A stretch of DNA of 64,000 bases from FEN-1139 sp038207155 (lineage in GTDB: Bacteria > Myxococcota_A > Polyangia > Polyangiales > Polyangiaceae). The first letter of the stretch is position 1, and each line of letters opens with the position of its first letter. A program made the position numbers and the translations under genes. Shown piece by piece: positions 43,768 to 51,910 of the stretch. The stretch lies in assembly GCA_038207155.1 (NCBI GenBank), contig JBBRAB010000002.1:186001-250000 (forward strand), given 5' to 3'. The notes below the pieces were generated by a model. The model saw only the letters and a list, made by a program, of their open reading frames with translations. It ran no database searches and had not been told where the DNA came from.

Positions 43768-44805
43768 TCAAGTTCGCAAGCGCGGATCCCAGCGATCGCG
43801 GAGCCCCTCCCCCAACAGGTTGAAGGCCGTCACCGTCAGAAAGATCGCTCCCCCCGGAAACACCGCGAGCCACCAAGCCTCGACATTGCCTCGGACCTCA
43901 TTGAGCAGCCCTCCCCAGGACGCCATGTCATCGGGGATGCCGTAGCCCAGAAATGACAGGGCACCTTCCACCAGGATGGCTGAGGCAAGCGAGAAACTCG
44001 CGCTCACCAGGATTGGGCTCATCGCGTTGGGCAGCACATGTCGCCACACAATGAAGACATCCCCGGCCCCCTGAGCGCGGGCAGCCTGGACGTAGTCCAG
44101 CGAACGAATACGCAGGATCTCACCCCGAACCAAGCGCGCGACATCAGTCCAGCGCACCAGCCCGATCACCAGGGTCATCGCAAGCACGGCTCCGTAACCC
44201 TGGGGAGCCAGAATCGCGAGCAAGGTCACGAGCAGAAGAATCGACGGCACCGCATGAACGATCTCGACAACCCTCATCGCGAGCGCGTCAAACCAGCCGC
44301 CGAGGTAGCCCGCAATGGTACCAACCAGGACGCCAATGACCGTCGAGACGACGACTGACGCCACCCCCACCAGGAGGCTCACGCGGGCACCGTGGATCAC
44401 TCGCGCGAGCACGTCGCGACCGCCTGAGTCCGTTCCGAGCCAATGGGCGCCGCTCGGACCAGAGAGCACCGCCGTCAGGTCATGCGAGTTGTACCCATGC
44501 GGAACGACCGTCTGCAGAGCAAAATCCCCAGGCCGCAGCTGTTCAACCAACAAGCGTGCATCAAAGACTCTGAGCGCGGCGGGGTTCAACAGGTTTGGAA
44601 GTACATAGAGTTTGCCATGCAACCGAAGCAGCAACGGCAGGTCGTTGGCGAGGCAGTCCGCCAACAACGCAGAGGCCAGTAGTAGCCCGACCACCAGCAA
44701 GGCCACCGCTTGAACGGGCTGACGAGCTTGCTCGCGCACAGCGCCCCAAAACGACCGCCACCCCTGGCGGAGCAGGTGCCAGGCTTGCGACAACCACTGA
44801 TTCAT
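43768..44805 (-). CDS. peptide ABC transporter permease, DppC/OppC type
   Basis: 345 residues from ATG 44805, overlapping the upstream permease stop by ATGA; the open frame upstream of that is spurious. After a first membrane helix (about 28-47) and an extended periplasmic loop of about 70 residues (LLRLHGKLYVLPNLLNPAAL), the conserved OppC core begins at HWLGTDSGGRDVLARVIHGA. The EAA loop for ATPase contact is visible in YVQAARAQGAGDVFIVWRHV. The end GEGLRDRWDPRLR is typical. It pairs with the DppB-like permease to import oligopeptides or nickel-peptide complexes. Last gene of the slt-peptide-import operon. No ATPase gene follows. Confidence 0.92.
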   Translation of the reverse strand: MNQWLSQAWHLLRQGWRSFWGAVREQARQPVQAVALLVVGLLLASALLADCLANDLPLLLRLHGKLYVLPNLLNPAALRVFDARLLVEQLRPGDFALQTVVPHGYNSHDLTAVLSGPSGAHWLGTDSGGRDVLARVIHGARVSLLVGVASVVVSTVIGVLVGTIAGYLGGWFDALAMRVVEIVHAVPSILLLVTLLAILAPQGYGAVLAMTLVIGLVRWTDVARLVRGEILRIRSLDYVQAARAQGAGDVFIVWRHVLPNAMSPILVSASFSLASAILVEGALSFLGYGIPDDMASWGGLLNEVRGNVEAWWLAVFPGGAIFLTVTAFNLLGEGLRDRWDPRLRT

Positions 44806-45830
44806 GGGCTCTCCCCGTGCCCGAGCCGAATGCGCGGATCCACCAGGGCGTACGTCAAATCGGACAACAAGATCCCAAGCATGGTTAGGATCGCGGTGAA
44901 AGCGACGTCCGTAATGACCAGAGGATAGTCGGGCATCCGAATGGCCTCGAGGGCGACAAAACCCATCCCGCGAATGCCGAAGATCTGCTCGACGATCACC
45001 GAGCCTCCAATCAACGAGGGCAGCGACAGCCCGAGCAACGTCACGATCGGAATCAGCGCGTTGCGAAATGCGTGGCGCCAAACGACCCAGGTCTCGGACA
45101 AGCCCTTAGCTCGGGCGGTGCGAACGTAGTCCTGACGCAGCGTCTCAAGCATACCTGCCCGCATGTAGCGGGAGAGACTCGCGAGCGACGCATAGGAAAG
45201 GGTGAACACCGGCAATGTCACGTGCCAGGCGACGTCTCGAAACATTTGCCAGAGAGACAACCGCTCGAAGCCCTCAAAGCGATGCCAGCCTTGCAACGGA
45301 AAACACACGCCAGTCTCAGTAAACGGGCAGCGCACGAAACGCCCGCTCGCAAGAAAGACGATCAGCATCGTTCCTACCCAAAAACCGGGCAACGAGTAGA
45401 GTACGAACAATCCAAGGGTCATCAGCGTGTCGAGACGGGTGCCACGATGACGCGCCGAAAAGACCCCCAGTGGAATCGCTAGGGCATAACTGATGACCAG
45501 CGAGGCCCCACTCAGGAGCAAGGTAATCGGCAAAGCTTCTCGCAGCACCTCGAGAATTGGTCGACCATCCTGCCACCGGTTTCCGAGGTCCAGGGTCACG
45601 AGCCTTCGGAGTAGTCGCCAGTACTGCACCCAGGCGGGCTGATCGAGATCGTACAGCTTTCGCAGCTGTTCGAGAGCCTCGCGCGAAATCTGTCGATCGG
45701 TCACCCCCCATTCAGCCCCGTTGGCAACCGGATCGGCATTGGCGAGGCGCAGCACCAGAAAGCAGAGCAGCGTGACTCCGATGAACGTCGGAACCATCAG
45801 CAGCACTCGCCGCAAAATGAACTTCCACAT
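44802..45830 (-). CDS. peptide ABC transporter permease, DppB/OppB type
   Basis: 342 residues. N terminus MWKFILRRVLLMVPTFIGVT and later YVRTARAKGLSETWVVWRHA (EAA loop) are diagnostic for the OppB family. Six membrane helices are expected. Between helices 3 and 4 is a loop with a Cys pair (RCPFTETGVCF) that is longer than usual. It forms the permease heterodimer with 43768-44805. The gene lies 6 bp after the binding-protein gene and overlaps the second permease. Confidence 0.93.
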   Translation of the reverse strand: MWKFILRRVLLMVPTFIGVTLLCFLVLRLANADPVANGAEWGVTDRQISREALEQLRKLYDLDQPAWVQYWRLLRRLVTLDLGNRWQDGRPILEVLREALPITLLLSGASLVISYALAIPLGVFSARHRGTRLDTLMTLGLFVLYSLPGFWVGTMLIVFLASGRFVRCPFTETGVCFPLQGWHRFEGFERLSLWQMFRDVAWHVTLPVFTLSYASLASLSRYMRAGMLETLRQDYVRTARAKGLSETWVVWRHAFRNALIPIVTLLGLSLPSLIGGSVIVEQIFGIRGMGFVALEAIRMPDYPLVITDVAFTAILTMLGILLSDLTYALVDPRIRLGHGESP

Positions 45831-45836
45831 TGACCT

Positions 45837-47579
45837 TCAGCCTCCCTGACTTTTGCGCGGGGCCACCACCCACCAGTCCTGGTACTGCCAGTCGGATAGG
45901 GTAGTCCGCACGCCAAAAATCCGCTTCGAGACGAGTGCCATGCGCGGTCTCACAAACAGCCAGGTGTAAGGTTGATCGTCGTAGAGAATTTTACCAAACT
46001 CGCGAAACAGCTGATTTCTCTTGCCGTCATCCAGCTCTCCGCGTGCCGTCTTCAACAGTTGATCGACGCGCGGACTGGAAAAACCGATGTAGTTTGAGCC
46101 ACCCGCAATGGATGCAGAGTGCCACACTTGAGTGGGATCACTGCGCGGGCCGCCCCCTGCCCAGCCGAGTGTGCAAGCGTCGAACTCTCGCTCCCGCAGG
46201 CGACGCACGAACGAGGACCATTCCATGCGTTGGATCTGCATCTCGATCCCAGCCCGTGCGAAACCCTCCTTGATCAAGGTGGCCATGCGAGCCGCCTCCT
46301 CGGACCCGGCTGGCAGCAGAAAGTGAAAACGCAGGACAACGCCGTCCTTTTCGCGCACTCCATCGCCGTCGCGGTCCACCCACCCGGCCTCGGACAATAG
46401 AGCGACCGCCTTGAGCGGATCATAGGGCAACGGCACCAGCGCCGGATCACAGGCCTCACTGGCCCAATAGAAATGGCACGTCGTGGGGCGAGCCAAACCA
46501 TGCTGCAGCGCTGAGAGAATCCCTGGACGATCGATCAGCAGAGTCAGCGCGCGCCGAACGCGGGCGTCAGCGAACTGAGGCCGCGCCCGATTCCAGCCAA
46601 TCCAGGAGTAGTTGGCATCAAAGAACAGTGAACGATTGAACCCCTGGCCATAGCGCGAGTCCATCTTCACCCATTGCTCAGTCCGAATGCGCGACACCAC
46701 ATCGAGCTCGCCTCGCGCCGCGAGTTCAAGCGCCACATTGGCGTCCTTGACGATGCGAAACACCAGGCGTTCCAGGTGTGGCCGGGACCCCCAGTAGTCG
46801 GAATTTCGCTCCAACACGATGCGCTGATTGGACTCCCACGACTGAAAACGAAATGGCCCCGTACCAATCGGATGACGGTTAAGTGGATTGGTCGCTGCCT
46901 CGTTGTACGCAGTGCCGCTGAGGGTATCTAGCACGTGGGCGGGCTGAATCGGCACGTCTGAGAAGACGCCGTCCATCACCAGAAAGTACGGACGACTGAG
47001 GCTGAAGCGTACTGTGTAATCATCGAGCGCTTCAACTCCGGACAGCTCGCTCGTGTAGGAGCGGACGTGAGCGGCCTTGGTCTTCGGATCGCGGATCTTT
47101 GCGAAGGTCGCCAGAACGTCCTTTGAGGAGAACGGTCTGCCGTCATGCCAGCGCACCCCATGGCGCAGATGAAAGGTGTAAACGAGCCCCTCAGGAGAAA
47201 CGTCCCAGCGCTCGGCTAGACCCGGACGGTGCGCATAGCGAGGATGGTCGTAGGGGTCGACGCTCAGGAGCGACTCGTAGATGCGGTGCTCGGTAATGTG
47301 TGAGGCATACCAATCCGAGTCCACCAAGGTGTTGAGGCTCGGGGGCTCAGTCCCAATCTGAATCGCGACCTCCCCGCCGTCTCTGGGGTTTCCCTCCAAT
47401 TGGGCGCTCGGCAGCAGGCCACGGCTCCAGTCGTCCCCCGCGCTGCTCAGGCTCGCGACCGAGGACGGACGCTGCGCTTTCTTGGGACTGTCGCCGGAAA
47501 CGAAACGGCAGCCGAGCTGCAGCGAGAACGCGGCCAGCAACGCCAGGATGTAACCATTGTTGATTCGACGGTTGGTCAC
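45837..47579 (-). CDS. peptide ABC transporter substrate-binding lipoprotein
   Basis: 580 residues from GTG 47579, overlapping the transglycosylase stop (GTGA). A signal with lipobox QLGC (C24) anchors it. The SBP_bac_5 fold is clear: IGTEPPSLNTLVDSDWYASH, GLAERWDVSPEGLVYTFHLR, RHGVRWHDGRPFSSKDVLAT and HPIGTGPFRFQSWE. Family members bind peptides, nickel, heme or murein tripeptide. Its position behind a lytic transglycosylase suggests muropeptide or other peptide recovery. Ligand not determined. Confidence 0.93.
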   Translation of the reverse strand: MTNRRINNGYILALLAAFSLQLGCRFVSGDSPKKAQRPSSVASLSSAGDDWSRGLLPSAQLEGNPRDGGEVAIQIGTEPPSLNTLVDSDWYASHITEHRIYESLLSVDPYDHPRYAHRPGLAERWDVSPEGLVYTFHLRHGVRWHDGRPFSSKDVLATFAKIRDPKTKAAHVRSYTSELSGVEALDDYTVRFSLSRPYFLVMDGVFSDVPIQPAHVLDTLSGTAYNEAATNPLNRHPIGTGPFRFQSWESNQRIVLERNSDYWGSRPHLERLVFRIVKDANVALELAARGELDVVSRIRTEQWVKMDSRYGQGFNRSLFFDANYSWIGWNRARPQFADARVRRALTLLIDRPGILSALQHGLARPTTCHFYWASEACDPALVPLPYDPLKAVALLSEAGWVDRDGDGVREKDGVVLRFHFLLPAGSEEAARMATLIKEGFARAGIEMQIQRMEWSSFVRRLREREFDACTLGWAGGGPRSDPTQVWHSASIAGGSNYIGFSSPRVDQLLKTARGELDDGKRNQLFREFGKILYDDQPYTWLFVRPRMALVSKRIFGVRTTLSDWQYQDWWVVAPRKSQGG

Positions 47580-49963
47580 GGCGGCACCGTGAGCGGCAAG
47601 GTAAGCGCAGTATCAAGCTGACCGGTCTCGTAAAGCCAGGCGTAGGTCGCGCGACTCGCCAGGACGCGCTTGGTGTAATTGCGGGTCTCAAGATAGGGGA
47701 TGGCTTCCACCCACAGGTCGAAGCTGAGTCCGGGATACTCTTTTTGCCAACGAATTGGACGTCCAGGTCCAGCATTGTAGCCGGGGATGGCAAGCTCAGG
47801 GATCTGAGCGAAACGATCCAGTAGACCGCGCAGGACCCGTGAGCCGAGCGCAATGTTGAGACTGGGCTGCTTCAGGCTGCTGGTGGTCGGCACCAGCCCG
47901 GTTCCGCGTGCCGCTGTGCGAGCGGTGGGAATGATCAGCTGCATCAAGCCATAAGCGGCTGCCGGACTCTCGGCGCTCGGCTCAAACTCGGACTCCTCGC
48001 GCATGATGGCGTAAATCAGCGCCTCGCTGACGCCGCTGTTGCGAGCCTCTTGAGCTACGGTGGCGTGGTAGGGGCGCGGGAATGCGAGCTGCCAGGCCTG
48101 CGACCAACCACCGCTCGGCCAGCGCGTGGGCCAATCCTCCAGTCGCGACTTTGCGAGCACGACAGCGGAGCGAGTCGCTCCCGCGCGCAGACTGAGTGAC
48201 ACCAGCGCCCACACCGCCTCAGCCGTACCCGCGGGGTCAAGACCTGCCTGTTCAAGCAACTTGGTCCCCTGCTCCAGCTCACCGATGCCCAGCAGTTCGA
48301 GCGCCGTCTCACAGGTTTCGCGGCGGGCATTGGCGGGCAATGCCAACCGGAACTCGCCCTGCTCAGCCTTGGCCACGCCGCGCGCCCGCGCTGCGGGAGC
48401 CGCGGCCGGGTCGAGCGCCGCGAGTCGTGCTTGGGCGAGCAGCATGTAGTACGAGAGTGGGTAGTGTTCGACCAGCTCGACATAGCCGGCAATGGCCCGA
48501 GCGCGGTCCCCGCGCGCTTCGGCGATTCTCGCGAGGAAATAGTCGAGCCGTTGACGCTCGATGCGTTTCAACTTGGCGAGCGAGGGTGCCTTCTGAATGG
48601 CAAGCAGCAGCTGCTCAGCGCCCAGCCAATCGCTCCGAACCATCCGACGTGTGGCCAACTGAAAGACACCGTCCGCAGAGAGATCCCCCTCGGGATAGTC
48701 GTCTAACAGGCTCGCTAGTAACTCCGTAAAGCGCGCCTCATTGCCACGGTCCAGCTCCAGGCTGGCGCGCTTGATGCGAGTGTCGTCCGCCAGTCGATGC
48801 TTCGGGAAGCGGGTCTCGAGCTGCTCGTAGGTCGCGAGTGCGGTCTCGCGTTGGCCCTGCGCTTGTTGGATTCCCGCCAAGGAAAACAGTGCGCGAGCTT
48901 GGAGATCACTGACGACGCTGCAGTCTCGTGCAATGCGAATAAAGCCATCACTGGCGTCGGGCTGTCGTTTGCGAGCGGCGTCGGTGCGAGCCTTGAGGAA
49001 TTGCCAGCGGCATCCAAGCTCGGTCAACTCACCTTTGAGCGCCTCGACGTGAGCCAGCTCCTCGTCGGCCGCCTTCCAGTTGCGACCGTCCACGAGACGT
49101 TCCGCAACCTCTAAGCTCATCTCAGAGCGCGGTCCCGACTTGGGTTGCCCTTGCTTGCCCCACGCGACGTTGGCGAGTCGCTCGGTCGCGCGACGCAGCT
49201 CGTCGTCCGCAGGAAACTCCAGGCGAACCGCACGAGCCTGAGCGACGATCAGATCGAGCTTCCCGGGTGAGACTTGCTGCTCCAACTCGCCCAATGCGAG
49301 GATCACGGTGCGGCGTTCGGGTGGAAAGAGTGCTCGAAACTGTGGCTCGAGACTGGCAAGGGTCTCCCATGTCGCAACGGCCGCGGCCAGCTCACCACGA
49401 GCTCTCTGGATCCGCGCCAGAGTCGCCTGCGCGAGCGCCTCCTGCGCGGAAAACGGGCTCAATCGCTGCCATTGCTTGAACGCGAGCTCGGCCTCCCCCG
49501 CCCCGAGCCAGGCGCGCGCCGCCCGCAACAAAGCGTGCTGGCTCAGCGCCCAAGTGCGCCCGCCAGCACGTTGAAACACCTCCGCGGCTTGGCGCTGATC
49601 GCCCGAGCGCTCAAGCAGACTGGCCAAGAGGTACTCGCGCCTAGCGGTCGCGAGCGGACTGAGGTTCGGGGCCGCAGCCGCCTTCCCAATGCAAGTCAGG
49701 CGCGCAGCGGAGGGCTCAAGCTCCAGTTTTCCTGGACACTCGCTGAGATCCGCTTCGGCGAGCAGCGGCCGAAACGATGCAAAATCGAGCAGCTCACTCG
49801 GCCCCGCCACGGTCTGCGTCGGCGGAGAGGAGGTGCCTGTGGGGGCCACCGGCGGCGCGGTAGCGGAGTTAGTGGTTGGCGCCGCAGTTGAGCGCGTACA
49901 CCCCAGGGCCAGGCCGGCTCCAAGCAGCATGAGAGTCCGAAGCAGTCGAGGTTGCTGAATCAT
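47576..49963 (-). CDS. soluble lytic murein transglycosylase, Slt70-like lipoprotein
   Basis: 795 residues. The N terminus carries a lipoprotein signal (LALGC, C22). A long helical superhelix (about 70-620, many TPR-like pairs) resembles the U-domain of Slt70. The catalytic domain from about 640 holds IYAIMREESEFEPS (catalytic Glu near 657), AAYGLMQLIIPTA and the lower lobe AIPGYNAGPGRPIRW, NYTKRVLA. It cleaves the MurNAc-GlcNAc bond to 1,6-anhydro products. The ATG overlaps the FliJ/YscO-like stop by ATGA, and its own stop overlaps the binding-protein start. Longer than Slt70 (618 mature), mainly from additional N-terminal repeats. Confidence 0.92.
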   Translation of the reverse strand: MIQQPRLLRTLMLLGAGLALGCTRSTAAPTTNSATAPPVAPTGTSSPPTQTVAGPSELLDFASFRPLLAEADLSECPGKLELEPSAARLTCIGKAAAAPNLSPLATARREYLLASLLERSGDQRQAAEVFQRAGGRTWALSQHALLRAARAWLGAGEAELAFKQWQRLSPFSAQEALAQATLARIQRARGELAAAVATWETLASLEPQFRALFPPERRTVILALGELEQQVSPGKLDLIVAQARAVRLEFPADDELRRATERLANVAWGKQGQPKSGPRSEMSLEVAERLVDGRNWKAADEELAHVEALKGELTELGCRWQFLKARTDAARKRQPDASDGFIRIARDCSVVSDLQARALFSLAGIQQAQGQRETALATYEQLETRFPKHRLADDTRIKRASLELDRGNEARFTELLASLLDDYPEGDLSADGVFQLATRRMVRSDWLGAEQLLLAIQKAPSLAKLKRIERQRLDYFLARIAEARGDRARAIAGYVELVEHYPLSYYMLLAQARLAALDPAAAPAARARGVAKAEQGEFRLALPANARRETCETALELLGIGELEQGTKLLEQAGLDPAGTAEAVWALVSLSLRAGATRSAVVLAKSRLEDWPTRWPSGGWSQAWQLAFPRPYHATVAQEARNSGVSEALIYAIMREESEFEPSAESPAAAYGLMQLIIPTARTAARGTGLVPTTSSLKQPSLNIALGSRVLRGLLDRFAQIPELAIPGYNAGPGRPIRWQKEYPGLSFDLWVEAIPYLETRNYTKRVLASRATYAWLYETGQLDTALTLPLTVPP

Positions 49964-50187
49964 TGGTCCTGGGGTCCGCGTCCACGGTCAAGTTGGCGTC
50001 TCGAATAGAACACCTCTTGAGCTTGCTCATCTGCGACGATATCCGCCTTGCGGTTCTGCTCGGCGACGAACCGTTCCCGATGTCGCTCGATGGCCTTGAG
50101 GTCGGCCTGCGCCCTGGCAACGGCGTCACGCTCAAGCTGCTCGAGTCGTTCGAGCTCTGACAGGCGACTGCGAACCTCGACCAGCAT
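49960..50187 (-). CDS. FliJ/YscO-like coiled-coil protein, C-terminal half after an in-frame TGA
   Basis: 75 residues if started at ATG 50187. It is an almost pure coiled coil (SRLSELERLEQLERDAVARA, then ERHRERFVAEQNRKADIVAD) with the charged heptads and the EQ-[AK]-Q/E-E end typical of FliJ and YscO proteins. It continues the reading frame of 50197-50466 with only TGA and three codons (ACC GAG CAC) between, so the two are probably one gene of 169 codons. FliJ and YscO are stalk proteins of type III export ATPases. Its TGA overlaps the ATG of slt (ATGA). No other type III secretion gene lies in the window. Confidence 0.55.
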   Translation of the reverse strand: MLVEVRSRLSELERLEQLERDAVARAQADLKAIERHRERFVAEQNRKADIVADEQAQEVFYSRRQLDRGRGPQDQ

Positions 50188-50196
50188 GTGCTCGGT

Positions 50197-50466
50197 TCAG
50201 GCGAGCGCTTCGAGCACCCACTGCTGAGACGCCGCGTCGAGGGCGAGATCTCCCGCGGTTGACTCGCCCGCTAAAAGCCGCCGGTGGGTTTGTTCAGCGA
50301 GCGAGCTGATCCGGCGCTGTTGCTCGTCCCGCTGGTCGCTCAGCGCGAGCAGCAGGGATCTCTCGTTGCGACAAGCCACCAGCGCGCGCAAAAGCTCCTT
50401 CTCGCGATCTTCGACCGCGCGAGCCTTCACCTCGATGGCTATCTCTAACGGGTAGGGTTTACCCAC
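50197..50466 (-). CDS. FliJ/YscO-like coiled-coil protein, N-terminal half ending at an in-frame TGA
   Basis: 89 residues from GTG 50466. The opening YPLEIAIEVKARAVEDREKE and the central loop HRRLLAGESTAGDLALDAAS match the layout of FliJ/YscO: an N-terminal helix, a turn with Gly, then a second helix. It stops at TGA (50199-50197) and the frame then continues open through 49960. The full open length without the stop would be about 169 residues, close to the family (about 150). Nonsense mutation, sequencing error, programmed readthrough or two separate polypeptides are all possible. No Shine-Dalgarno sequence is evident before ATG 50187. Confidence 0.55.
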   Translation of the reverse strand: MGKPYPLEIAIEVKARAVEDREKELLRALVACRNERSLLLALSDQRDEQQRRISSLAEQTHRRLLAGESTAGDLALDAASQQWVLEALA

Positions 50467-50672
50467 AAGCAGACGTTAGTGCATGAGCGCTCGGTCGGCG
50501 AGCCCCATCCCGAAGGCGAATGCCCGACGAGGGGCGCCAGCGGCCACGGAAGTCACCTGACAGCGCGGCGCCCCCATGCGGGAGGCTCCGATGCGGGCCC
50601 CGAGCCGAGTGGTTTCACGCAGAGTCGAGCAGCGCGTCGCCGGTTGCCGCCAGCTCGCGTGGCAACCAACGC

Positions 50673-51047
50673 TCAGGGCTGCAACTGGCGGATAATCTGC
50701 GCGTTCGGCGAATCCCCGGCGCGTGCTTCGCCATCCTCAGCCACGACGTGAAACACGGCAAGCAGCAGGAGAATGGCTCCCACCGCGAGCGCTCCGGGCA
50801 CGACCCGTCCCCCGTTCGGCCAGGAGAGTCCGACCACCAAGGTCACCGCGCCGGCAGCACTCAAACCAGCAGTGAGCGGCATGAGCAGCTCGCCTGGCAA
50901 GCCCGCGTGAACCGCTGCGACCATCATCACGGGAAAGAGCAATGCAGTCACGCCGGCTGCGCCAAGCAAGCCGATCGGCAGCCAGGGAGACGCCAGCAGG
51001 CGCGAAACGGATGCGGGTAGTGAGAGTCCTAGGGGATTCGTAGTCAT
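50673..51047 (-). CDS. small three-helix membrane protein, last gene of the ACIII operon
   Basis: 124 residues from ATG 51047; longer open frames upstream overlap the previous gene. Three membrane helices are expected near 25-47 (IGLLGAAGVTALLFPVMMVA), 53-75 and 84-102. Its size and helix count match the prokaryotic subunit IV of caa3 oxidases, but no sequence hallmark was recognised. It lies 8 bp after the five-helix gene, so it is part of the same transcript as the degenerate oxidase subunits. It has no His-rich or Cys-containing segment to bind cofactor. Function unknown. Confidence 0.6.
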   Translation of the reverse strand: MTTNPLGLSLPASVSRLLASPWLPIGLLGAAGVTALLFPVMMVAAVHAGLPGELLMPLTAGLSAAGAVTLVVGLSWPNGGRVVPGALAVGAILLLLAVFHVVAEDGEARAGDSPNAQIIRQLQP

Positions 51048-51055
51048 CGGAAAGC

Positions 51056-51910
51056 CTAGAACACGAGGTACAAGACAGGAAACAGGATGAGAGCGAAAGC
51101 CGCGAGCCATCGGGTGGTTGCGGCGATTCCAGCGAAGCGAGGACCGCTGGTCGGCGAGCACTTGCACAGCAAAGCGCCAATCAGGCCAGGGATAACGACG
51201 ACGAACCACAGCAGCAGAGTCCCGAGCGCGAGATGAGCTGCACCTACCGTCGCACGCAGTCCGCTCGGAACCGCAAAACCGGTCACTCGCAGCAGCGCGG
51301 GACCGTCGACGATGCCACTGCGAATCCAGGGTGAAACGACCTTCCGATCGCCAAACGCGTTGGTCACGACGCGAGGCAAAGAGGTGCTCGCGCTCGGTTT
51401 TGGATTCTGTTGGCGCCAGGCCAGCACCGCCTCGGCTAGTCGTGCCGAGCGCGGATTGCGATACACGAATGACGGAGTTCGATAGACCGGCACGCCCGGC
51501 ATTTGCTGCGCCGAGGGAGCCATGCCCTGCTTGCAGAGCTGTCCAAGTTCGCAGGTCAGCGCAACTGCACTGGTCGCGCTAAACAACAGTGCCAACCCAA
51601 GAGCGAGCTTGACCCGTAGCTGTCCGCCAACCGGGCCTGGATGGTTGGCAATCGCGACTGCGAGAGCGGTGAGAATTGCCCCTGCCACCATCATCAAACC
51701 GTGAATCGGCGAGAGATAGTAGTGAAAGAAGAAGGCCGCCTTGGGGTGGGCTGCCCGTGATAGCAGCCACAGCACGGTCACCCCGAGCAGCGAGGCTGCC
51801 ACGAGCAACGCCCGCAGCTCACCCGCAAAGGTGCCGGTGTCGGGCGAGTCGGGGTTCACTTGCGGGACACTCGCTTGGGGCAATGAATCGTCCGATTCAG
51901 ACTCGCTCAC
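51056..51910 (-). CDS. five-helix membrane protein in the place of oxidase subunit III, unknown family
   Basis: 284 residues from GTG 51910, which overlaps the subunit-I stop (GTGA). Membrane helices are predicted near 31-50, 68-88, 100-118, 222-248 and 262-284. A soluble loop of about 100 residues (120-220) separates helices 3 and 4; it contains YRTPSFVYRNPRSARLAEAV and VVTNAFGDRKVVSPWIRSG. None of the conserved features of cytochrome oxidase subunit III were seen, such as its WHFVD-type helix. Two cysteines at 120 and 126 (CELGQLC) might form a disulfide. It is probably a specific partner of the pseudo-oxidase. Confidence 0.6.
   Translation of the reverse strand: MSESESDDSLPQASVPQVNPDSPDTGTFAGELRALLVAASLLGVTVLWLLSRAAHPKAAFFFHYYLSPIHGLMMVAGAILTALAVAIANHPGPVGGQLRVKLALGLALLFSATSAVALTCELGQLCKQGMAPSAQQMPGVPVYRTPSFVYRNPRSARLAEAVLAWRQQNPKPSASTSLPRVVTNAFGDRKVVSPWIRSGIVDGPALLRVTGFAVPSGLRATVGAAHLALGTLLLWFVVVIPGLIGALLCKCSPTSGPRFAGIAATTRWLAAFALILFPVLYLVF

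Noticed and set aside
50197..50199. Selenocysteine reading of the in-frame TGA
   Set aside because: No Cys is expected at this place in FliJ/YscO proteins, and no SECIS-like stem was recognised after the TGA.
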